A DNA stretch of 6,592 nucleotides, taken from NCBI GenBank assembly GCA_945866505.1, contig CAMBHH010000187.1:1-6592 (forward strand), in the 5' to 3' direction. Below the pieces are notes generated by a model that saw nothing but the letters and a program-made list of their open reading frames with translations, was not told where the DNA came from and made no database searches. Below are positions 1-6,592 of this stretch, piece by piece (position 1 is the stretch's first letter; each line of letters begins with the position of its first letter). Source of the DNA: Flavobacterium psychrophilum. Lineage in GTDB: Bacteria > Bacteroidota > Bacteroidia > Flavobacteriales > Flavobacteriaceae. The position numbers were made by a program, and so were the translations under genes.

Positions 1-1518
1 AGAAGCTGAAATTCTTGTGTTTCCAATGCCGCCCATTTCAAATAACGAAATGTTCAAGTCTTTTATTTTTCCGTTCAAACGGGCATTCAAATACAAAACC
101 GCATTGGGATTGTTTTTAAAAAGATCCTCTTTGTGCAAATACGGAGCAAATAATAAAACGTCCTTGAACCCGACTTTTGATTGACTCAAATTGGCATCTA
201 ATAGCAGGTCGGCAATATTCTTTTGTATGGTAGCAATCGAGGGATAACCAACTTTAATGCTATTTTGCAGCAACGTTCGTGGTGTTTTCAAAAACAAATT
301 AGTCAAATACGCATTTTTGGGACCATAAAAGAAATCTGTTTTTAAAGCTTGAATTTGCAAGCCCTTTTTCTCAATTCCTGTGAGCGATTTTATTTTTCCA
401 TAAATAGTATCATTCCCATAATACAGTCTGTCGGCTTTAAAATTTAATTTATCAAAATCAAGATGACTATAATCGATTCCTTTTGCAGTTGGTTTGGATT
501 GCATATCATCATATTTGAAAGCTATGTTTTGCAAATTGACAGTATTCAATTTTACTTTCCATCCCGTTTGTTTGATTGTTGTCGAATCTAAATTTGGTGT
601 TATAAGTTGTTTGTCATTTACACCTAATCTCAAATTTCCCTTTAAGTTTTTCAATTCGAGACTACCAAAATCCATCAATTGTTTATTCAAATCAATTTCA
701 TTAACGTATAATTCTAAATTGCCCAAAACAATTCCAGAACCCAGTTTAGAATCCTTGTTATCATACGAAATATCTATGTTGGACAAGCTGATTTTGTCTA
801 GTTTTAACTTGAAATCATTTCTTTTTGAAATGGTGTCCAAGGTATTTACGGATACTTCGGCAATTTTTTCGACAACATCTTGATTCAGAGCTAATTTTAG
901 ACCATTTAAATTGATATTTGGAATATTGAAATCCATTTTATCCAAATCAAACTTCTTGAATTTGGTGTCAAAGTGCGAGAGTTTTACCCGAATATCATTC
1001 CTAGAAAAATTATCCTTAAAATTAAAATTGACATTCTCCAGATTGACGTTTACAACCGCTATTTTGAAGGGTTTGCTGTTTGGATCTTCAGGCGTTTTGG
1101 ATTCGAATGCTTTGATAATATAGTCGAAATTGAAATCGCCAGCCTTGTTTTTGGAAATATTGGCGCTTGCATTTTGAAGAGAAATGGAATTAATTTTAAA
1201 TTCGCTGCTTAGAAGTTTGAACATATCAATATCCGCTTCTAATCGTTTGCCAATTAACAAGGTGTCCTTTTTCTGGTCTTCAAAATAAAATCCTTCCAAA
1301 ACAATTTCTTTTGGAAAATTAATGTCAATTCGGTCTAAAGAAACTTTGGTTTTGATTTTATTTTGCAAATACGCAATGGCTTTATCTTTTGCGAAATTTT
1401 GAACGGCTGGAACCTGAATTAAAACGACCAGAAGTAGTAAAAATGCTATTATCGAAACTACAAACCAAAGTAGTACTCGGAGTGTTTTTTTTAGAAGATG
1501 CAGTAGTTTTGTATTCAT
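1..1518 (-). CDS. TamB/AsmA-like translocation and assembly module protein, N-terminal part (C-terminus off the left edge)
   Basis: The minus-strand frame is open from ATG at 1518-1516 to the window edge, giving 506 codons without a stop. An in-frame stop at 1554-1552 and no ATG between make this the first ATG. Residues 1-12 are basic (KLLHLLKK), residues 13-35 form one hydrophobic helix (LLWFVVSIIAFLLLLVVLI), and then come PAVQNFAKDKAIAYL (37-51) and EGFYFEDQKKDTLLIG (75-90). This pattern is typical of large Bacteroidota TamB/AsmA-family proteins: an inner-membrane anchor followed by a long periplasmic stretch. The rest is alternating beta-strand sequence rich in N, D, K, I, L and F, with repeated phrases such as FDLDKMDFNIPNINLNG, as expected for a beta-taco groove spanning the periplasm. 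Family members take part in outer-membrane protein assembly or lipid transport, usually with an Omp85 partner. Full-length homologues are around 1,500 residues, so about two thirds is missing, including the DUF490/TamB C-terminal domain that would settle TamB against other AsmA-like proteins. It is divergent from the beta-helix gene. No Shine-Dalgarno is seen. Confidence 0.85.
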   Translation of the reverse strand, partial: MNTKLLHLLKKTLRVLLWFVVSIIAFLLLLVVLIQVPAVQNFAKDKAIAYLQNKIKTKVSLDRIDINFPKEIVLEGFYFEDQKKDTLLIGKRLEADIDMFKLLSSEFKINSISLQNASANISKNKAGDFNFDYIIKAFESKTPEDPNSKPFKIAVVNVNLENVNFNFKDNFSRNDIRVKLSHFDTKFKKFDLDKMDFNIPNINLNGLKLALNQDVVEKIAEVSVNTLDTISKRNDFKLKLDKISLSNIDISYDNKDSKLGSGIVLGNLELYVNEIDLNKQLMDFGSLELKNLKGNLRLGVNDKQLITPNLDSTTIKQTGWKVKLNTVNLQNIAFKYDDMQSKPTAKGIDYSHLDFDKLNFKADRLYYGNDTIYGKIKSLTGIEKKGLQIQALKTDFFYGPKNAYLTNLFLKTPRTLLQNSIKVGYPSIATIQKNIADLLLDANLSQSKVGFKDVLLFAPYLHKEDLFKNNPNAVLYLNARLNGKIKDLNISLFEMGGIGNTRISAS

Positions 1519-1823
1519 AAGCAAATAAAACACTTTTAGATACCATCTGAGTTAAAAGAATTAACCGTTTTTATAACATACAAAAATGAAAAAAAAATAA
1601 TTCAAATTTTTACACAATTGTATTTATTTGTTGTAAAGTTTTTTGTTTAATTTTCTCTGTTTTAAAGGTAATTTATTTATGACAGATTACCTTGAAACGG
1701 ATATTCTTAGTTTACTCTATTGTAATTTTTAACTTTATGGTTTAATTGACCCTTTATTTGACCTGAAAGAATTAGACTTTTTGTATGATATACTGTAATT
1801 TTAAATTTTAAATTAGTACAAAT
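1519..1823. other. AT-rich divergent intergenic region, no gene seen
   Basis: This stretch separates the divergent starts of the TamB-like gene (minus) and the beta-helix gene (plus), so it should hold both promoters. No reading frame of useful length with coding character is visible. I looked for the Bacteroidota -7 box TAnnTTTG on both strands and found only one-mismatch versions: TTTATTTG at 1623-1630 and again near 1754-1760 on the plus strand, and CATTTTTG on the minus strand around 1580-1587. None has a well-spaced -33 TTG, so I assign no promoter. Other structure includes an A9 tract (1589-1597), a perfect 8-base palindrome ACAATTGT (1614-1621), and the larger dyad listed separately. 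The bases just before each ATG are A/T-rich with no Shine-Dalgarno sequence, which is normal for this phylum. Confidence 0.75.
1661..1697. promoter_or_regulatory. Imperfect inverted repeat / potential hairpin upstream of the beta-helix gene
   Basis: The arms TTTAAAGGTAATTT (1661-1674) and AGATTACCTTGAAA (1684-1697) are reverse complements except for one A/G mismatch and one T/G wobble. The core AAGGTAAT/ATTACCTT is a perfect 8-base match, and the loop is 9 bases (1675-1683). It lies about 127 bases before the ATG of the beta-helix gene and about 143 bases before that of the TamB-like gene. Neither side is followed by a T-run, so it does not look like an intrinsic terminator. An operator or an untranslated-leader hairpin are both possible. 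The structure is seen directly; a regulatory role is inference. Confidence 0.35.
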
Positions 1824-4088
1824 ATGATTAAGAAATTCTCAATTGTTTTTTTGTTGTTTTGTTTTGGACAATCTTATTCACAAAACACTTATTATTTCAG
1901 CAGTTCAACTGGGAATGATTCAAATGTAGGGAATGAAGCCAATCCTTTTCAAACAGTATCAAAGTTAAATAGTTTGTTTTTAATTGCTGGAGATAAAATT
2001 TTGTTTAAAAAAGGAGATACATTCGTTGGGCAAATAATTGTTTCTTATTCAGGAAAAAGTGGTTTTCCGATAGTTTATGATAGTTATGGCGTGGGAGATT
2101 TACCTGTTTTAACTGCCAGTAATGGTAGTAATGGTATCCCAGATCCATTAAGTACCATAAAAATTATAGGCAAGCAATATTTGGAATTTCATAACCTCAA
2201 AATTGAAAACGAAAGGTTTGACGCAGAGTCAGGCTCTCCAAATGACCAATCTTTTGGGATTTATTATAAGAGTTTTAAAACTTTACCAGCATCTAAAAAT
2301 TTCGAGGATGCGGTATTATTTAAGCATTTTAGGTTTTCTAATTTAGTAGTTCAAAATATTTATTCCTTAGGAAGTAGCGGCACTGATTTTGATAGCATTT
2401 ACACTTCGGGTATTTATTTTATTGATGCTTTTGTAAACGATCTTATAATCGAAAATTGTTATTTTACTGACATTGAACGAACTGGAATTTGGTTGCGAAA
2501 ATATGTCTCAGACGCCATCATAAGACACAATAAGTTTATAGACACAGGTGGTTCTGGAACGATTTTATCTACTACAAGACGAGTGCTTTTTGAAAATAAT
2601 TTAATGCGTTTTACTGGCTCTGATACCGATTCAAGAATGGTGAAACGAGGTAGCGGAATGTGGGTATTTAATTCTGATGATGTTGTTGCGCAATACAATA
2701 CTTCACAACACGCGCGAGGAAATGGCGATTCATCTGGAATGCACGTGGACTATGGGAATTCTAATATTTTATTTCAATACAATTATTTGGAAGATTCTGC
2801 AGGAGGTTTTTGTGAAACTTTGGGTGAGAATGACAATATTATTTGGAGATATAATATCAGCGTAAATGAGGGAAATAAAAGTGGAGTAAATAAATTATTA
2901 TGGGTAAGTGATTATGCTTTTGTGCCAAAAAAAAGTACAAATGTTTTCGTTTATAACAATACAGTATATCAAGGTTTAAAATATCAAAATAGTATGGCCG
3001 ATTCTAAAATTAGTTTAAAAGCCACTTCTTTAAATTTTATAAATAATATCATTTATTTAGAACCTTCTGCTAGGCTTGGCGAATTAGAATATTTACTAGA
3101 TATAAACACAAGAAATTTTTCTACAAATATACTATTTGGCGGAACAATCAAATCTAATTTTAAAAATTTGGACTCCAAAAGAAAAGAAGTAGATCCAAAA
3201 TTTTTAGATCCTGGTCGGAGGCATTTTTCAGGATACAAGCTTTTGTCAACTAGTCCTGCTTTAGGTAGTGCTTTACCTTTTTCTGAGCCTGTTTTTCCTT
3301 TGGCGGGAACAGGTATCTTTGCAGCCATTACCTCTAACGCTTCAATAGATATTTTTGGAAATCCTGTCAATTTGGTTTCAGGGACTAATATTGGAGCCTA
3401 TAACGGATCTGGTGAATTGAACTTGCCGATAGTAAATTCTTATGAAGCAGAAGCTGGAATCAATGCAGGAGGAACTCAAATTAACTGTGCCAATGCTTCC
3501 GGAGGCAAAGCAGTCAATGTTCTTGATGCTGGAAAATCATTAACGTTCAACGCCATTAATGCAGTGACTAGCGACCTTTATTTTATCAAGATATTTTATG
3601 CAAACGCTATCAAATCGAATCTAAAATTAAGCGTAAACGGCGGCGATACCGAAACGATACTTTTGCCAAGTACAGATGCGTATTGTTATAGTTCAGGTCA
3701 TCCAACAAATTTTCCAATCATTACATCTTTGAACACCGGGAGTAACTCTTTAAAATTTGAGAGTGGAGTTATTGATAAAATAGAAGTTGTATCTATAACA
3801 GATGCATTGTTAAATAAATCAAACGTTGGTTTTTTAGATAAGGCTGAAGCCTATTTAGAAAAAACAATACTTTCTTCCACTGAAACAATAAAGTTAATTA
3901 TTGATGAAAAAATAGAGTATAACAAAGTCGAAGTTACGATTTATGATATTTCAGGTGTTTTGCTTAGTAGAAAGAATTTCATTAAAGGAGATTTAAATTT
4001 AGAAGCTACTAATCTAGGAAAAGGAATAAAAATTGTTGTTGCGAGAATTGGAGACTATCTGTTTGTTGATAAGATAATAGTTCATTAA
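1824..4088 (+). CDS. Secreted right-handed parallel beta-helix protein with CBM6/35-like domain and T9SS-type C-terminal tail
   Basis: This is a complete 754-residue protein starting at ATG 1824. The start is supported by the signal peptide beginning at residue 1: KK, then hydrophobic FSIVFLLFCF, with likely cleavage near SYSQ (17-20). C13 is not in a lipobox. Residues 22-98 match the usual entry segment of bacterial beta-helix proteins (YYFSSSTGNDSNVGNEANPF, then GDKILFKKGDTF). Residues 115-412 carry the helix coils, for example YLEFHNLKIEN, VNDLIIENCYFTDI, RVLFENNLM, NILFQYNYLEDSAGGF, NIIWRYNIS and NVFVYNNTVYQG. The closing motifs are DPKFLDPG (457-464) and NIGAYNG (522-528). Residues 537-657 (SYEAEAGINAGG, SGGKAVNVL, NSLKFES, VIDKIEVVS) resemble a CBM6/CBM35 jelly roll, and C555 and C621 could form a disulphide. 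Residues 700-754 (VTIYDISGVLLSRK, LGKGIKIVV, VDKIIVH) resemble a T9SS type A sorting domain. The fold suggests binding or cleaving a polysaccharide outside the cell, but no lyase or hydrolase family or catalytic set is assignable. The gene appears monocistronic. Confidence 0.88.
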   Translation: MIKKFSIVFLLFCFGQSYSQNTYYFSSSTGNDSNVGNEANPFQTVSKLNSLFLIAGDKILFKKGDTFVGQIIVSYSGKSGFPIVYDSYGVGDLPVLTASNGSNGIPDPLSTIKIIGKQYLEFHNLKIENERFDAESGSPNDQSFGIYYKSFKTLPASKNFEDAVLFKHFRFSNLVVQNIYSLGSSGTDFDSIYTSGIYFIDAFVNDLIIENCYFTDIERTGIWLRKYVSDAIIRHNKFIDTGGSGTILSTTRRVLFENNLMRFTGSDTDSRMVKRGSGMWVFNSDDVVAQYNTSQHARGNGDSSGMHVDYGNSNILFQYNYLEDSAGGFCETLGENDNIIWRYNISVNEGNKSGVNKLLWVSDYAFVPKKSTNVFVYNNTVYQGLKYQNSMADSKISLKATSLNFINNIIYLEPSARLGELEYLLDINTRNFSTNILFGGTIKSNFKNLDSKRKEVDPKFLDPGRRHFSGYKLLSTSPALGSALPFSEPVFPLAGTGIFAAITSNASIDIFGNPVNLVSGTNIGAYNGSGELNLPIVNSYEAEAGINAGGTQINCANASGGKAVNVLDAGKSLTFNAINAVTSDLYFIKIFYANAIKSNLKLSVNGGDTETILLPSTDAYCYSSGHPTNFPIITSLNTGSNSLKFESGVIDKIEVVSITDALLNKSNVGFLDKAEAYLEKTILSSTETIKLIIDEKIEYNKVEVTIYDISGVLLSRKNFIKGDLNLEATNLGKGIKIVVARIGDYLFVDKIIVH

Positions 4089-4104
4089 CGATTCTAAAAC
4101 TAGA

Positions 4105-4125
4105 AAAAACAACGTAAAGGTTTTT
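4105..4125. terminator. Weak A/T hairpin between convergent genes, possible bidirectional terminator
   Basis: AAAAAC (4105-4110) and GTTTTT (4120-4125) are reverse complements around a 9-base loop. The run of A on one side and T on the other would give a T-rich 3' arm in either direction. It sits in the 35-base gap after the beta-helix gene stop (4086-4088) and runs into the uvrA stop codon (4124-4126). A second small stem, TTCTA (4092-4096) with TAGAA (4101-4105), lies just before it. Only one G-C pair supports the main stem, so the call is tentative and rests mainly on position between two convergent genes. Confidence 0.25.
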
Positions 4126-6592
4126 ATAATTTCTCCTTCAAATACTTCCCCGTAACTGATTTTTTTATTTTGATAATTTCTTCGGGAGTTCCTTCGGCGA
4201 GTAATTGTCCTCCGTTTTCGCCACCTTCAGGACCTAAGTCAATAATCCAGTCGGCACATTTTATCAGGTCGAGATTGTGTTCTATTACCAATATCGAATG
4301 TCCTTTGTCAATCAGCGCCTCAAACGAAGCCAAGAGTTTCTTGATGTCGTGAAAATGTAATCCCGTTGTAGGTTCATCAAATACAAAAAGTGCTTTTTCT
4401 TTCGTAGCTCCCTTCACTAGGAATGAAGCCAGTTTGATACGCTGTGCTTCACCTCCCGAAAGGGTAGAAGAGGATTGTCCTAATTGTACATAACCTAAAC
4501 CAACATCTTGTAGCGGTTGTAGTTTTTGGATAATCTTGGTTTGTTTATTGGTAGTAAAAAAAGCAATAGAATCATCAACAGTCATCGTTAAGATGTCGTG
4601 AATATTTTTTCCGTCGAAAGTAACTTCCAGTACTTCTTTCTTAAATCGTTTGCCGTTGCAGGTTTCACAGTGCAATTGTACATCCGCCATAAAGACCATT
4701 TCGACATTTATGGTTCCTTCGCCTTTACAGGTTTCGCAACGACCGCCATCCACATTAAATGAAAAATGTTTGGCTTGATAACCTCTGATTTTTGATAGTT
4801 TTTCTTTGGCAAACAAATCTCGAATATCGTCATACGCTTTGATATAAGTCACAGGATTCGAACGCGAACTTCGCCCAATTGGGTTTTGATCTACGTATTC
4901 TATGTGTTGAATTTTGTGATAGTAGCCACGCATTTCGGCAAATTGTCCTGCTTTATCGCCAACGCCGTCCAACTTTTTCTGCATTGCGGGAAACAAGATT
5001 TTTTTGACCAAAGTACTTTTTCCACTTCCCGAAACTCCCGTAATCACAGTCAAACATTCCAAAGGAAATTTGACGTCTATGTTTTGTAAATTGTTCTCTC
5101 TCGCTCCCAGAATTTCAATGTAATTGCTCCATTTTCTGCGAATTCGAGGTGTTTTAATTTCTAATTCTCCGTTCAAATATTGCGCTGTTAATGAAGTCGA
5201 TTTTAGGATTTCGTTGAAAGTGCCTTGGGCTACCAATTCGCCTCCAAAAGTTCCTGCTTCTGGGCCAATATCAATAATCATATCAGCAGCTTTCATAATA
5301 TCTTCGTCGTGTTCGACCACAATAACTGTGTTGCCTAAATCACGTAAAGATTGCAATACTTTGATTAATCTTTCGGTGTCTTTTGGATGCAAACCAATAC
5401 TCGGTTCATCCAAAATATACATCGAACCCACCAAACTACTGCCGAGTGAAGTCGCTAAATTAATACGTTGTGATTCACCACCGGAAAGGGTTGCCGAATT
5501 TCTATTCAAGGTCAAATAATCCAAACCCACTTTGGTCAAAAACGACAAACGGTTGTTGATTTCCAATAGCAATCGTTTGGCAATTTGTTTTTCATAGACA
5601 TCCAAATCGATGTTTTTGAAAAAAGTGACCAAATGTTTAATTGGTAAATCGACTAAATCCGAAACGGTTTTAGAATTAATTTTTACATAAGAAGCTTCAA
5701 TGCGCAAGCGTTTTCCTTTACAGGAATTACATTTGGTTTTGCCACGATAGCGCGAAAGCATTACCCGATTTTGAATTTTATAATTTTTGTCTTCTAATTC
5801 TTTGAAGAAGGTATTCAAACCTTGAAAATAGCTGTTTCCTGTCCAAATTAAATCTTTTTGAGATTCAGAAAGTTCAAAATAGGGTTTGTGAATCGGGAAA
5901 TCAAACTTGTAAGCGTTGTTTACCAATTCGTCCCGAAACCAGCCCATACTTTCGCCACGCCAAGGGTAAATGGCGTTTTCAAAAATGGATAAAGAAGTAT
6001 TTGGGATAACTAATTCTTCATCAATCCCAATAATGTTGCCGTAGCCTTCACAAACGGGGCACGCACCATACGGATTGTTGAAACTGAACAAATGAACATT
6101 GGGTTCCAAGAAAGTAATGCCGTCCAGTTCAAAATTATTACTATAGGAAAAGCGTTTTTGAGTGTTTATTTCTTGCAAATGACAAATACCTTTTCCTTCA
6201 TAAAAAGCAGTTTGCACCGCATCGGCAAGACGGTTGTAGAATTCCTCTTCGTCTTTGACCACGATTCGGTCGATGATGAGCAGAATATCTTTGTTATGTA
6301 AAGTACGACTTTCCGCTTCATCGAGACGAATGGTTTCATTTTTAACTAATATTCTCGAAAATCCCTGATTCAGTAAAGCTTTCAACTTGTCATCTAATGC
6401 CCGACCTTGTTCCAAATGAATAGGAGCGAGGAGCAACCATTTGCTGTCGATTCCTATGTTTTTCACATCAGTGATAACATCCGAAACCGTATTTTTTTTG
6501 ACTTCTTGTCCAGAAATTGGCGAAAAAGTTCTGCCAACTCTGGCAAACAATAATTTGATGTAATCGTAAATTTCGGTTGAGGTTCCTACGGT
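4124..6592 (-). CDS. uvrA: UvrA-family excinuclease ABC subunit A, N-terminus off the right edge
   Basis: The minus-strand frame is open from the right edge to TAA at 4126-4124, giving 822 residues. Residues 1-20 (TVGTSTEIYDY, LLFARVG) match a conserved internal UvrA segment, so the true start and the first Walker A lie outside; about 100-120 residues are missing. UvrA is the DNA-damage sensor of nucleotide excision repair, a cytoplasmic dimeric ATPase that loads UvrB. Numbering from the edge, a probable UvrB-binding region lies at about 26-120 (LLAPIHLEQG at 54-63). CPVC (178-181) and CNSC (288-291) flank the signature-domain insertion. The first ABC module has LSGGESQRINLA (369-380) and LDEPSIGLH (394-402). 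The second has Walker A GVSGSGKST (519-527), a zinc module with C619, C622, C642 and C645, LSGGEAQRIKLA (711-722) and FDEPTTGLH (738-746). The usual CxxC just before FSFNNP is absent (FELDGI at 154-159). Bacteroidota often carry more than one UvrA, so this may be a paralogue. The gene is convergent with the beta-helix gene; no uvrB is in view. Confidence 0.95.
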   Translation of the reverse strand, partial: TVGTSTEIYDYIKLLFARVGRTFSPISGQEVKKNTVSDVITDVKNIGIDSKWLLLAPIHLEQGRALDDKLKALLNQGFSRILVKNETIRLDEAESRTLHNKDILLIIDRIVVKDEEEFYNRLADAVQTAFYEGKGICHLQEINTQKRFSYSNNFELDGITFLEPNVHLFSFNNPYGACPVCEGYGNIIGIDEELVIPNTSLSIFENAIYPWRGESMGWFRDELVNNAYKFDFPIHKPYFELSESQKDLIWTGNSYFQGLNTFFKELEDKNYKIQNRVMLSRYRGKTKCNSCKGKRLRIEASYVKINSKTVSDLVDLPIKHLVTFFKNIDLDVYEKQIAKRLLLEINNRLSFLTKVGLDYLTLNRNSATLSGGESQRINLATSLGSSLVGSMYILDEPSIGLHPKDTERLIKVLQSLRDLGNTVIVVEHDEDIMKAADMIIDIGPEAGTFGGELVAQGTFNEILKSTSLTAQYLNGELEIKTPRIRRKWSNYIEILGARENNLQNIDVKFPLECLTVITGVSGSGKSTLVKKILFPAMQKKLDGVGDKAGQFAEMRGYYHKIQHIEYVDQNPIGRSSRSNPVTYIKAYDDIRDLFAKEKLSKIRGYQAKHFSFNVDGGRCETCKGEGTINVEMVFMADVQLHCETCNGKRFKKEVLEVTFDGKNIHDILTMTVDDSIAFFTTNKQTKIIQKLQPLQDVGLGYVQLGQSSSTLSGGEAQRIKLASFLVKGATKEKALFVFDEPTTGLHFHDIKKLLASFEALIDKGHSILVIEHNLDLIKCADWIIDLGPEGGENGGQLLAEGTPEEIIKIKKSVTGKYLKEKL

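Noticed and set aside
494..1212. Plus-strand reading frames of 70-129 codons inside the left region
   Set aside because: They are antisense to the open TamB-like frame, which has a coherent membrane anchor and family motifs. Their products are low-complexity F/S/L/K-rich, as expected for the reverse of beta-rich coding sequence.
1485..1492. T8 tract near the TamB-like start (A8 in the coding strand) as a possible phase-variation slip site
   Set aside because: Similar 8-base runs occur elsewhere (for example 6492-6499 in uvrA) and simply encode Lys-rich segments in an AT-rich genome. Neither gene is a typical phase-variable type.
1795..1823. TTTTAAATTTTAAA repeat just before the beta-helix ATG as a regulatory element
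   Set aside because: It is low-complexity A/T sequence, common upstream of genes in such genomes, and not a precise inverted or direct repeat of useful length.
2459..3370. Minus- and plus-strand frames of 62-105 codons inside the beta-helix gene
   Set aside because: They lie wholly within a well-supported 754-residue gene and show no recognisable domain or start signal.
4170..6301. Plus-strand frames of 60-131 codons opposite uvrA
   Set aside because: The minus-strand frame is unmistakable UvrA with all expected ABC motifs; the opposite frames are shadows.
6548..6550. TTG codon as start of an 808-residue UvrA
   Set aside because: The frame continues upstream to the window edge, and the 14 extra residues (TVGTSTEIYDYIKL) match a conserved internal UvrA segment. 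The TTG is therefore an internal leucine and the real start lies outside.
1..6592. CRISPR array, tRNA/rRNA genes, insertion sequences, attachment sites
   Set aside because: I saw no regularly spaced repeats, no tRNA-like cloverleaf, no transposase frame and no flanking terminal repeats.

Overview
The window looks like chromosomal DNA from a member of the Bacteroidota, most likely a flavobacterium. The DNA is AT-rich, and the gene starts have no recognisable Shine-Dalgarno sequence. One gene encodes a secreted beta-helix protein whose C-terminal end resembles a type IX secretion (T9SS) sorting domain. Another encodes a TamB-like envelope protein of the flavobacterial kind. There are three protein genes, two of them cut by the window edges. 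I see no RNA genes, mobile elements or CRISPR array.

Layout. From base 1 to 1518, on the minus strand, lies the N-terminal third or so of a very large AsmA/TamB-type inner-membrane-anchored protein; its remainder is off the left edge. An AT-rich divergent intergenic region of about 305 bases (1519-1823) follows. It carries a clear imperfect inverted repeat (1661-1697) but no obvious gene. From 1824 to 4088, on the plus strand, is a complete 754-residue exported protein. It has a signal peptide, a right-handed parallel beta-helix, a CBM6/CBM35-like beta-sandwich and a T9SS-CTD-like tail. Only 35 bases then separate it from the stop codon of a convergent uvrA-type gene (4124 to the right edge, minus strand). 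That gene lacks roughly its first 100-120 codons here.

How the genes relate. They do not form an operon: the first pair is divergent and the second pair convergent, so each appears to be transcribed on its own. TamB-like proteins serve envelope biogenesis, the beta-helix protein is a probable cell-surface or secreted carbohydrate-interacting protein, and UvrA serves nucleotide excision repair. No new multi-gene system is visible. The points most worth a second look are the intergenic dyad upstream of the beta-helix gene, that protein's unusual sorting tail, and the lost cysteine pair and other deviations in the UvrA homologue, which suggest a lineage-specific UvrA paralogue.
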